A stretch of DNA of 37,459 nucleotides, taken from positions 1-37,459 of the forward strand of contig CAMPGR010000023.1 in NCBI GenBank assembly GCA_946885605.1. The letters run 5' to 3'. Made by a program: the position numbers and the translations under genes. Position 1 is the first letter of the stretch; each line of letters starts with the position of its first letter. Under the pieces are notes generated by a model, which saw only the letters and a list, made by a program, of their open reading frames with translations, did not search any database and had not been told where the DNA came from. The DNA is from an uncultured Pseudomonadota bacterium (lineage in GTDB: Bacteria; Pseudomonadota; Gammaproteobacteria; Burkholderiales; SG8-41). Below, one piece after another: positions 7,755 through 14,560 of the stretch.

Positions 7755-7831
7755 ACTATAGTGCGCGCGACCGCTCACCCGCTATCGGAGCAGCTTGATC
7801 TTTTTGTCGCGATGTAGCGTCGCGCTGTAGC
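7755..7831 (-). promoter_or_regulatory. candidate glgC promoter with two TGTAGC direct half-sites
   Basis: On the minus strand a TATAGT -10 (7760-7755) predicts a start near 7748 and a leader of ~87 bases. No -35 is evident. Two copies of TGTAGCG (plus-strand positions 7813-7819 and 7826-7832) stand 13 bases apart, centred ~74 bases upstream. On the minus strand they are followed by CGCGACAAAAA. The remaining sequence between RR2 and glgC (7662-7892) shows nothing else I can assign. Confidence 0.45.
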
Positions 7832-7892
7832 GCCTGCACGACAGCGCGAAGCGTAGGACAGAAGACTCGCGGCCTTTGGTGGCCGCGGCAGT

Positions 7893-8522
7893 TCAATCGA
7901 CCAAGCGGTGCTTGATCGCGTAGTGCACCAGCTCCGCGTTGGTGCGCAAGCGGAGCTTGCGAAAAATGCGCGCGCGGTAGGTGCTGATGGTGCTGGGGCT
8001 CACGAAGAGCTCGGAGGCGATCTGGTGAATCTGCTTGCCGGAGGCGAGCAGCCACATCACGCGGTACTCGCGGTCGGAGAGCGTCTCGTGCAGCGGCTTC
8101 TGGCTGTCGCGCGCGAGCTCGAACGCGAGCTTCTCGGCAAGCGAGCGGCTCACATAGCGCCCGCCGTTCATGACCTTGCGCAAGGCGGAGGTCAGCTCCT
8201 CGCCCACGCATTCCTTGTTGATATAGCCCGCGCCGCCGGCCTTCAGCACCCGTGTTGCATGCAGCTCCTCGGGATACATGCTGAGGATCAGCACCGGACG
8301 CTGCGGGAACTCGCGCTTCAGCTCCTTCAGCAGGTCGAGGCCGCTTCGTCCCGGCATCGAATAATCGACGATGGCGACGTCCCACGGCACCTTGCGCGCG
8401 AGCTCCATCGTCTCCGTGCCGTTCTTCGCTTCTCCGACGACTTCCACTGCGGAATCCGTCGCAAGGATCTGCCTCAGGCCGTGACGCACGACCGGATGGT
8501 CGTCGGCAATCAACACCTTCAC
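7893..8522 (-). CDS. NarL/GacA-type response regulator, RR2
   Basis: This 209-aa protein has the same architecture as RR1: a REC domain with acidic DD 7-8, Asp53 (IVDYSMPG) and Lys103, then a LuxR-type HTH (LSDREYRVMWLLASG, VSPSTISTYRARIFRKL). It is the DNA-binding partner of the sensor encoded just upstream (8570-9739), the standard pairing for HisKA_3 kinases. I chose the GTG at 8522 because it gives exactly the length of RR1 and has a GGGGAAAGAG Shine-Dalgarno. An alternative GTG at 8573 overlaps the kinase stop (GTGA) and would add 17 residues. RR1 and RR2 differ little in the recognition helix, so cross-talk on shared operators is likely (inference). Confidence 0.92.
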   Translation of the reverse strand: MKVLIADDHPVVRHGLRQILATDSAVEVVGEAKNGTETMELARKVPWDVAIVDYSMPGRSGLDLLKELKREFPQRPVLILSMYPEELHATRVLKAGGAGYINKECVGEELTSALRKVMNGGRYVSRSLAEKLAFELARDSQKPLHETLSDREYRVMWLLASGKQIHQIASELFVSPSTISTYRARIFRKLRLRTNAELVHYAIKHRLVD

Positions 8523-8569
8523 GATCTCTTTCCCCTTTTCAAGAATGTCATGCACGGACCGCGACGCGG

Positions 8570-9739
8570 TCACATGTCCTCTCCCTGCCCGGCATTTGCG
8601 GCGGGCGCCGGCGTCCCGAGCGGTATGCGGATCGTCACAGCGGTGCCCCTGCCGCGCTGGCCGCGGATGTCGATCGTTCCGTCGAAAGGCAGCACGCGCT
8701 CCCGCATGCCCAGAAAACCCAACGATTTCGAGCTGTTCACCTTGCCTTCGCTGATACCCCTGCCATTGTCCTGAACCTGCAGCCACATGGTGTCGCCGTC
8801 CACGCCCAGGCGCACGTCGACACGCGTAGCGTGCGCATGACGGGCGACGTTCGTCAGCAACTCCTGGAAGATGCGGAACAGCGCCGTGGAGCGCGCCTGG
8901 TCGAGCGCAGGCCCCTCCGGCGGAAGCTCGACATTGCAGCGTATGCCCGAGCGCACCTGGAAGTCACGGGCCTGCCAGCTGATCGCGGCGGCGAGACCGA
9001 TCTCGTCCAGCACTTCGGGGCGCAAGCCCGACGCGATGCGCCGCACCGAGCGGATCGTGCTGTCGATCAAGCGGAACATCGCACCGGTTTTCTCGAGCAG
9101 GGCCTGCTGATCGGCTGTGAGGCCGCTGGCGAGCCAGGTGAGGTCCATCTTGAGCCCCGTCAGCGCCTGCCCCAGCTCGTCGTGGATCTCCCGCGCGATG
9201 CGTATCTGCTCCTCCTCGCGCACCGACTGGAGGTGCGCCGCGAGCGCGCGAAGGTTCTCTTCCGATTGGCGCAGCCTCTCTTCGGTCACGCGGCGCTCCG
9301 CGATCTCCCTCTGCAGCGCGACATTCTTCTTGTAAAGGTCCACGAACACCGCGATTTTCGATCGCAGGACTTCGGGGATGAGCGGCTTCACGATGTAGTC
9401 CACCGCGCCCACCTCGTAGCCCCGGAAAATCGACGCGAGGTCTTCATAGGCCGCGGTGAGAAAAATGATCGGCGTGTGCCGGGGGTCGGGGCGCTCGCGT
9501 ATTTGCCGTGCGGTCGCGAATCCGTCCATCCCGGGCATGCGTGCATCGAGCAGTATCACGGCAAATTCCTCGCGCTCCACGCAGGCAAGCGCTTCTTCTC
9601 CGGAGCGTGCGAGGACGAGAGACTGCCCGGGCGCCTGCAGCAGCTCCTGCAGCGCCAGCAGATTTCTCTGGTCGTCATCGACGGCGAGTATTTTTGCCGT
9701 CGTCTCGGCCGAAGCCGCCCCTGCCACCGTGCACCCCAC
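8570..9739 (-). CDS. receiver-sensor histidine kinase (REC-HisKA_3-HATPase)
   Basis: This 389-aa soluble protein starts with a REC domain (residues ~14-130; DDD 21-23, phospho-acceptor Asp65 in LLDARMPGMDG, Lys118 in YIVKPL). A coiled coil follows (~130-175), then a HisKA_3 dimerisation domain with His186 in AREIHDELGQALTGLK, and a HATPase_c domain (FQELLTNVARHAHAT, DNGRGISEGK). It has no membrane segment, so its input must come from phosphorylation of its own REC domain by another kinase, or from a bound partner. It is followed 47 bases later by RR2, its probable target. The poly-HAMP or MASE1 kinases nearby are candidate upstream donors, making a phosphorelay possible (inference). Confidence 0.93.
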   Translation of the reverse strand: MGCTVAGAASAETTAKILAVDDDQRNLLALQELLQAPGQSLVLARSGEEALACVEREEFAVILLDARMPGMDGFATARQIRERPDPRHTPIIFLTAAYEDLASIFRGYEVGAVDYIVKPLIPEVLRSKIAVFVDLYKKNVALQREIAERRVTEERLRQSEENLRALAAHLQSVREEEQIRIAREIHDELGQALTGLKMDLTWLASGLTADQQALLEKTGAMFRLIDSTIRSVRRIASGLRPEVLDEIGLAAAISWQARDFQVRSGIRCNVELPPEGPALDQARSTALFRIFQELLTNVARHAHATRVDVRLGVDGDTMWLQVQDNGRGISEGKVNSSKSLGFLGMRERVLPFDGTIDIRGQRGRGTAVTIRIPLGTPAPAANAGQGEDM

Positions 9740-9861
9740 CTTGCCGGATCTGCGTAACGCAGCCTCCTATTATCCCGGGAAGCGCGGGTCAAAGCCAACC
9801 CCGCTAACGCGCCCGGGCGACACTGGCCGAAGCCACGCGTGCCCGCCGCGCGCATCCTTGG

Positions 9862-9949
9862 CATATAGTCTCACCGGACCAGCCCCGCCGCTTGAACATT
9901 CACCTTGACCGTCAGATATTCGCTACTTGGGTGTAGCACACCCGCTACA
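9862..9949 (-). promoter_or_regulatory. candidate promoter of the REC-HisKA_3 operon with a triple half-site
   Basis: Three half-sites are spaced one helical turn apart: GCTAC (9922-9926), GTAGC (9933-9937) and GCTACA (9944-9949). The last two form TGTAGC-N6-GCTACA (9932-9949), the same dyad as at 2209-2226. On the minus strand a TATATG -10 (9867-9862) would start transcription near 9855, with the sites centred ~80-85 bases upstream. Autoregulation of the sensor/RR2 operon is the simplest reading. The site could also act on the plus-strand cassette that starts at 10266. Confidence 0.5.
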
Positions 9950-10265
9950 TCGGAACAGTTACGATGGCCAGCCCGCTGTTATCAGCCGGCCGACGGCCAA
10001 ACAAAGTGCAGTCATCGGCTGTTCCTCGTTGCCGGCCGCGCCGGCCTTCCGATACCCTCGCTTCCCGACGCTTCGTATCCGTCTCTCCGCGCGGCCCGCC
10101 TCGACGACCGATTTGAACCCGCGCGCATTGCGCGATGACCGCGCATGAGACGCGTCGATTCCATGAGCCGGTTAGCTCAATGTTTCGGCGCGAGGCGACC
10201 AAGGAAATTCTTCGCTGCCGTCTAGCATCGATCGGTGCACGGTTCCACGAGGTGAGGATTCCAGT
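9950..10265. other. non-coding stretch before the plus-strand cassette
   Basis: No convincing ORF or terminator is seen. A short GCCGGC-N3-GCCGGC dyad lies around 10031-10047. The first cassette gene has a good ribosome binding site (GGTGAGG, about 9 bases before its ATG). No -10/-35 pair stands out, so the promoter of the cassette is unassigned. Confidence 0.4.
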
Positions 10266-11294
10266 ATGTCAGACGCGGCGCCCATCGCAGGCCTCAAAAT
10301 ATTTTCCACCTGCCCACCTTCCAATTTCTCGGCGCCAGGCGAGTACCTGCGTCGCGTGCAGGACATCGCGCGCTGGAGCGAGAAAGCCGGATGCGAGGGC
10401 ATTCTTGTATATACCGACAACGGCCTCGTCGATCCGTGGCTCGTCTCGCAAGTCGTGATCGGCGCGACACGCCGGCTCGCGCCGCTCGTCGCGGTGCAGC
10501 CCGCGTACATGCACCCGTACAGCGTCGCGAAGATGGTTGCGTCGTTCGGCTTCCTCTACGGGCGGCGCCTCTATCTCAACATGGTTGCCGGCGGGTTCAA
10601 GAACGATCTCAAGGCAATCGACGACAACACGCCGCACGACGAACGCTACGCGCGGCTCGTGGAATACACGACCATCGTGCAGAAGCTGCTGCAATCGGGG
10701 GACGCGCTCACGCTTGAAGGGCGCTATTACCGGGTAACGAACCTCAAGATGACGCCCGCGCTGCCCCCGTCGCTCAAGCCCGGCGTATTCGTTTCCGGAT
10801 CGTCCGAGGCCGGCATCGGGGCCGCGCGCGAGCTCGGCGCAACGGCGATCGAGTATCCGCGGCCGCCGTCGGAATACGCGCGCGCCGACGTCGACAGCAA
10901 CGGCGGGCACGGCGTGCGGCTAGGCATCATCGCGCGCAGCGATGAAGCCGAAGCCTGGAGCATTGCGCGCGCGCGGTTCCCGGAAGACCGCAAAGGTCAG
11001 CTCACCCACCAACTCGCGATGAAAGTGTCCGATTCGTCATGGCACCGCCAGCTTTCGGAGCTGGGCAAGAACGGCGTCAGTTCCGAGAACCCGTACTGGC
11101 TCGTGCCTTTCGAGAACTACAAGACCTTCTGCCCCTATCTCGTGGGCAGCTACGACCGCGTGGCTGACGAGGTCGCACGCTATGTCGAGGCGGGATACCG
11201 CACGTTCATCCTCGACGTCCCGGCGAGCCCGGAAGAGATGAGGCACATCGGCGAAGTGTTCGAGCGGGCGGTCTGCACCTTCGCGATCGGATGA
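10266..11294 (+). CDS. luciferase-like (LLM class) FMN-dependent monooxygenase
   Basis: The 342-aa protein is a bacterial-luciferase/SsuD-type TIM barrel. Recognisable parts are the N-terminal strand ending in KIFSTCPPS, EKAGCEGILVYTDNGLVDPW, VAVQPAYMHPYSVAKMVASF, YLNMVAGGFKNDL, the DERYARLVEY helix, EGRYYRV, and the late barrel segment VFVSGSSEAG. Family members use FMNH2 supplied by a separate flavin reductase together with O2. A flavin-reductase gene lies at the far end of the cassette (19706-20212). It overlaps the adenylation gene by 4 bases (ATGA), so the substrate is probably an amino acid or the carrier-bound aminoacyl group rather than a free sulfonate (inference). The exact reaction (hydroxylation, N-oxidation, oxidative cleavage) cannot be told from sequence. 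Confidence 0.88.
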   Translation: MSDAAPIAGLKIFSTCPPSNFSAPGEYLRRVQDIARWSEKAGCEGILVYTDNGLVDPWLVSQVVIGATRRLAPLVAVQPAYMHPYSVAKMVASFGFLYGRRLYLNMVAGGFKNDLKAIDDNTPHDERYARLVEYTTIVQKLLQSGDALTLEGRYYRVTNLKMTPALPPSLKPGVFVSGSSEAGIGAARELGATAIEYPRPPSEYARADVDSNGGHGVRLGIIARSDEAEAWSIARARFPEDRKGQLTHQLAMKVSDSSWHRQLSELGKNGVSSENPYWLVPFENYKTFCPYLVGSYDRVADEVARYVEAGYRTFILDVPASPEEMRHIGEVFERAVCTFAIG

Positions 11295-12901
11295 GCATGC
11301 GGCTGCAGGACGGCGTGACGGCGCAGGCGGAAGCGCGTCCCGAAGCGCTTGCGCTGACGTTCCGGGAAGAGCGCCTCTGCTATGGAGACGTCGAGCACGC
11401 AAGCAACCGGCTCGCCCGCATGCTGAACGAGCTCGGCTGCGACCGCGGCGATCGCGTGGCGCTCATGGTGCCGAAGATGCCGGCGGCGATCGTCGCCATG
11501 CTGGGCGTGCTGAAGGCAGGTGGGATCTATGTTCCCCTCGATCCCGCCGGGCCACCGCAACGCATTGCACGCATGCTGGAGATCGCGGACTGCACGGGCG
11601 TGCTCGCCGCCGGTCCTGTGGCGGCCATGCTTCGTGACACGCTTGCGACGGCGCATCTCCAGCGAAGGCCGTTCGTCGGATGGCTGCAGGACGAGGCGCC
11701 CGGCGCCGACGCAATAAAGTACGCCTTCGCCCCGCGCGATCTCGAAGCTTTTCCCGCGACATGCCCCGCGTCCCCGGGTGCCGATACGGATGTCGCGCAC
11801 ATTCTGTTCACCTCCGGTTCCACCGGCCTGCCCAAGGGCGTCACGATCACTCACCGCAACGTCGCCCACTTCATCGCGTGGGCGCGGCGCTACTTCGGCA
11901 CGAAACCGGGCGAGCGCATTTCGCAGCATCCGCCGTTTCACTTCGACCTCTCGACTTTCGACATCTACTGCACCCTCTCTTCAGGCGCCGAGCTGCACCT
12001 CGTGCCGCCCGAGCTCAACCTGCTGCCGCACAAGCTCGTGCAGTTCATCCGCGAGGCGCGACTCACGCAGTGGTTTTCGGTTCCCTCGGTGCTCAACCTG
12101 ATGGCGAAGTACGAGGTGGTCACGCCGGGCACGCTGCCCGACCTGCAGCGCGTTCTGTGGTGCGGCGAGGCCATGCCGACGCCGACTTTGATCTACTGGA
12201 TGAGCCGGCTGCCGCGTTCGCGCTATACGAACCTCTATGGCCCCACCGAGGCGACAATCGCGAGCAGCTATTACACGGTGCCGCAATGTCCGCGCGATCC
12301 ACGCGAACCCGTCCCCATCGGCAAGGCATGCGACGGCGAGACATTGCTGGTGCTCGACGAACGCCTGCAGCCCGTGCCGCCGGGTGAAACAGGGGACCTC
12401 TACATCGCCGGCGTGGGGCTGAGCCCCGGTTACTGGCGCGACGCGGAGAAGACCGAAGCCGCGTTCAGGAAGCACCGGGGCGCGGACGGCACCGAGATGC
12501 GCATCTATCGCACGGGTGATCTCGCACGAGTCGGTGACGACGGTCTCATCTATTTCCTGGGGCGTGCCGACTCGCAGATCAAGAGCCGCGGCTACCGCAT
12601 CGAGCTGGGTGAAATCGAGGCGGCAGCGAACGCAACAGGGTGGTTGCGCGAATGCGCGATCGTCGCGATCGCGAGCGAGGGCTTCGAGGGGCACGCGATC
12701 TGCTGCGCGTACACGCCGCTGCCGGGGCAAGGCGTGACGCACGCGCGGTTGCGGGATCGCCTCAAGACGCTGCTCCCCGCATACATGCTGCCCACCCATT
12801 GGCGCGCGTTCGATGCCCTGCCCAAAAACCCGAACGGCAAGATCGACCGCCCGGCGCTGCGGGAAGCATTCCTCGATCGCGCGGCCTGTGTAAATGCCTG
12901 A
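11291..12901 (+). CDS. stand-alone amino-acid adenylation enzyme, DltA-like
   Basis: This 536-aa enzyme activates an amino acid as aminoacyl-AMP and loads it onto a carrier protein. The core motifs are in order: A3 LFTSGSTGLPKG (~174-186), A4 FDLSTFDIY, A5 NLYGPTEATIA, A7 YRTGDLARV, A8 GRADSQIKSRGYRIELGEIE and A10 PKNPNGKIDR with Lys ~517. There is no fused carrier, condensation or thioesterase domain. By eye the binding-pocket residues are D-L-F-S-L-C-L-I-A-K. FDLSxxDIY, LWCGEAMP and YGPTEATIA resemble D-alanine ligase DltA, including the Cys that shapes its pocket, so a small amino acid such as alanine, glycine or serine is likely. It overlaps the monooxygenase by 4 bases and the formyltransferase by 8. 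The probable carrier is the 95-aa protein at 14273. Confidence 0.92.
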   Translation: MSMRLQDGVTAQAEARPEALALTFREERLCYGDVEHASNRLARMLNELGCDRGDRVALMVPKMPAAIVAMLGVLKAGGIYVPLDPAGPPQRIARMLEIADCTGVLAAGPVAAMLRDTLATAHLQRRPFVGWLQDEAPGADAIKYAFAPRDLEAFPATCPASPGADTDVAHILFTSGSTGLPKGVTITHRNVAHFIAWARRYFGTKPGERISQHPPFHFDLSTFDIYCTLSSGAELHLVPPELNLLPHKLVQFIREARLTQWFSVPSVLNLMAKYEVVTPGTLPDLQRVLWCGEAMPTPTLIYWMSRLPRSRYTNLYGPTEATIASSYYTVPQCPRDPREPVPIGKACDGETLLVLDERLQPVPPGETGDLYIAGVGLSPGYWRDAEKTEAAFRKHRGADGTEMRIYRTGDLARVGDDGLIYFLGRADSQIKSRGYRIELGEIEAAANATGWLRECAIVAIASEGFEGHAICCAYTPLPGQGVTHARLRDRLKTLLPAYMLPTHWRAFDALPKNPNGKIDRPALREAFLDRAACVNA

Positions 12902-13844
12902 CGTGCGGCGCCGCAAAGGTGTGAATGTCATCCTCGTTGCGGAAGAAGCGGCGGGCGTGCAGACGCTGCGCGCGATTCTGAAAACCCGCCATCGTATCCT
13001 CGGGGTGGTGACCTCGGCGGACGCGCTTACACACCGCGGTGCGACGGTGCGCGGCGTGGCGGAAGCTGCCGGCTGCCCGATATGGCCCGCGACTACAGTA
13101 CGCGACCCTCGCTTCGGCGACCGCCTGCGCGAAGCGGGCGTCGAAGTGTTGCTCAACGTTCATTCGCTTCGCCTGATCGATCCCGCGGTATTGCAGGCGC
13201 CTGCTATCGGCAGCTTCAATCTGCATCCGGGGCCGTTGCCGGAATATTCGGGCCTCAACGCACCGAGCTGGGCTATATTCAACGGTGAGTCGCGCCATGC
13301 CGTGACCGTACACTGGATGGCTCCCGAGATCGACACGGGGCCGGTGGCGTTCCGCGAAGAACTGCCGACGGACGAGAGCGATACCGGGCTCACGCTGAGC
13401 GCGAAATGCGTGCGGGCCGGCGTGCCGCTCATGCTGAAATTGCTCGATCTCGCAGACGACAATCCTGCCTCGATTCCGCGGGTGCCGCAGGACCGGACGC
13501 GACGCCGCTACTATGGCCGGGAAGTCCCGGACAACGGACGTCTGTGCTGGTCACAGCCCGCGGAGCACGTCGTGCGATTCGTACGCGCCTGCGATTATTC
13601 GCCGCTGCCTTCGCCCTGGGGCTATCCACGCACCCGTTTCAAGGGCGAACCGTGCGAGATCATCAAGGCATCCAGAACCGCCCGGCGCTGTAATGTCCCG
13701 GCGGGCACTGTAGGAACCGTGGAGCAAGATTCCGCCCATGTCGCGGCGGTTGACGAATGGGTAGCACTCAGCCGTATCCGTATTGCCGGCCGCGTCGTTC
13801 CCGCGTCCGAAGTGCTGACCGCAGGCGCACGCCTTGAGGATTGA
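12894..13844 (+). CDS. N10-formyl-THF-dependent formyltransferase (Fmt/ArnA-like)
   Basis: A 316-aa protein of the formyltransferase family that moves a formyl group from 10-formyltetrahydrofolate to an amine. The catalytic triad is intact: Asn109 and His111 in SFNLHPGPLPEYSG, and Asp147 in PEIDTGPV. It has an N-terminal Rossmann part and a C-terminal ~100-residue domain like the one in Fmt and sugar formyltransferases. It is too divergent from Met-tRNA formyltransferase, and its neighbours argue for a biosynthetic role: N-formylation of the activated amino acid or of an amino sugar. It overlaps the adenylation gene by 8 bases. Its stop TGA (13842-13844) overlaps a copy of the start of the carrier-protein gene, which is cut off by the duplicated segment described next. 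Confidence 0.88.
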   Translation: MPDVRRRKGVNVILVAEEAAGVQTLRAILKTRHRILGVVTSADALTHRGATVRGVAEAAGCPIWPATTVRDPRFGDRLREAGVEVLLNVHSLRLIDPAVLQAPAIGSFNLHPGPLPEYSGLNAPSWAIFNGESRHAVTVHWMAPEIDTGPVAFREELPTDESDTGLTLSAKCVRAGVPLMLKLLDLADDNPASIPRVPQDRTRRRYYGREVPDNGRLCWSQPAEHVVRFVRACDYSPLPSPWGYPRTRFKGEPCEIIKASRTARRCNVPAGTVGTVEQDSAHVAAVDEWVALSRIRIAGRVVPASEVLTAGARLED

Positions 13845-13865
13845 CGCCGAGCTGCCCGATCTCGC
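13752..13865 (+). repeat. upstream copy of an imperfect 439-bp-period direct repeat
   Basis: This copy covers the last ~90 bases of the formyltransferase gene plus the first ~30 bases of a carrier-protein gene. Bases 13827-13865 match 14266-14304 at 38 of 39 positions, and 13811-13865 match 14250-14304 at 49 of 55. The similarity fades upstream but is still clear to ~13752 with small gaps. After 13865 the sequence no longer follows the intact carrier gene. Confidence 0.85.
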
Positions 13866-14192
13866 ATGGCATGGGGCAATCACGCCTTCACCTTAGCAGA
13901 CCTCCCGCAAACCGGGGCACTCGGGCCACTCCACGTTCTCGGGCGCCTTTCGCGACCACAAGCCAGCACGCTTGCACTGCGACGCTTGCGGGTACTGAAG
14001 TTTCCAGAGGCTAAAAACCCCGTCTTTCCTGGAGCATCCGGCATGCATGGACCGATAGGATCATGGGCAAACTGGACCGCGGACAAAGTCTCGCTGCTTG
14101 AATGGGAGAGTTGAACCGGCGTGGACGATGACTGCGCAGCGATCTTGCGCGTGCGGGCGCAGCCACGCCCCGGCGTGCCCACGCTACAGTCG
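13866..14192. other. unassigned sequence inserted between formyltransferase and carrier-protein genes
   Basis: No transposase or other recognised gene is found. A plus-strand open frame of 82 codons (13866-14114) has no ribosome binding site or known motif. Just after the repeat, the continuation of the carrier frame reads DLAWHGAIT, faintly like the intact DLALYDEIIT, then hits a stop, so part of this may be a decayed carrier gene. A CACGCC-CC-GGCGTG dyad lies at 14164-14177. Confidence 0.4.
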
Positions 14193-14272
14193 GAAGAATG
14201 GATGCAAGCAGCCGCATCAGTGTTGCCGGCGCGCCGTGCGCGCAGCCAAAGTATTGACCTGAGGAGCACGCC
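14193..14272 (+). pseudogene. decayed fragment of the formyltransferase 3' end
   Basis: Bases from GAAGAATGG (14193) onward align with the end of the intact formyltransferase gene from GACGAATGG (13752). The fragment carries small indels and base changes, so the reading frame is broken: EWM-QA then SRISVAG, against EWVALSRIRIAG. It has no start and cannot encode a functional protein. It now serves as the upstream region of the carrier gene, supplying a TGAGGAG ribosome binding site before the TTG start. Confidence 0.6.
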
Positions 14273-14304
14273 TTGAGGATAGACGCCGAGCTGCCCGATC
14301 TCGC
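14193..14304 (+). repeat. downstream copy of the 439-bp-period direct repeat
   Basis: The partner of 13752-13865. This copy joins the decayed formyltransferase tail to the intact carrier-protein start. The best-conserved part is 14266-14304. Confidence 0.85.
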
Positions 14305-14560
14305 CCTCTACGATGAAATCATCACCGTCTTCCTGGAACGCCTCAATGTGACGGTGCCCTCGCTCGATGCCGATCTCATCGCAAGCGGCGTGCTCGACTC
14401 CCTTGCGCTGGTCGAGCTCCTGCTCCAGCTCGAGTCGCGTTATGGGATTCAGATCTCGCTCGAAACGCTCGACTTCGAGGACTTCCGCAGCGTTGCGAGC
14501 ATCGCTGCGTTCGTCGCGCGGGAGGGCACTGCCGGCAAGGCACAGCGGCACGTCCAATGA
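14273..14560 (+). CDS. stand-alone acyl/peptidyl carrier protein
   Basis: A 95-aa acidic helical protein with the phosphopantetheine attachment motif GVLDSLALVELLLQLE; the modified serine is Ser43. It is the obvious acceptor for the adenylation enzyme 11291-12901, as DltC is for DltA. The start is TTG at 14273, 7 bases after TGAGGAG; no in-frame ATG precedes the conserved region. The stop overlaps the next gene by 4 bases (ATGA), so carrier and acyltransferase are translationally coupled. In the upstream repeat copy the same TTG overlaps the formyltransferase stop, showing that the two genes once overlapped directly. Confidence 0.9.
   Translation: MRIDAELPDLALYDEIITVFLERLNVTVPSLDADLIASGVLDSLALVELLLQLESRYGIQISLETLDFEDFRSVASIAAFVAREGTAGKAQRHVQ

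Noticed and set aside
10164..10190. tRNA-like D-arm phrase GGTTAGCTCAAT
   Set aside because: No acceptor stem, anticodon arm or T-arm (GGTTCGA) at the right distances; chance similarity.
13866..14114. 82-codon plus-strand ORF in the duplicated spacer
   Set aside because: No ribosome binding site, no recognisable motif, and it begins exactly at the edge of the repeat; treated as unassigned sequence.
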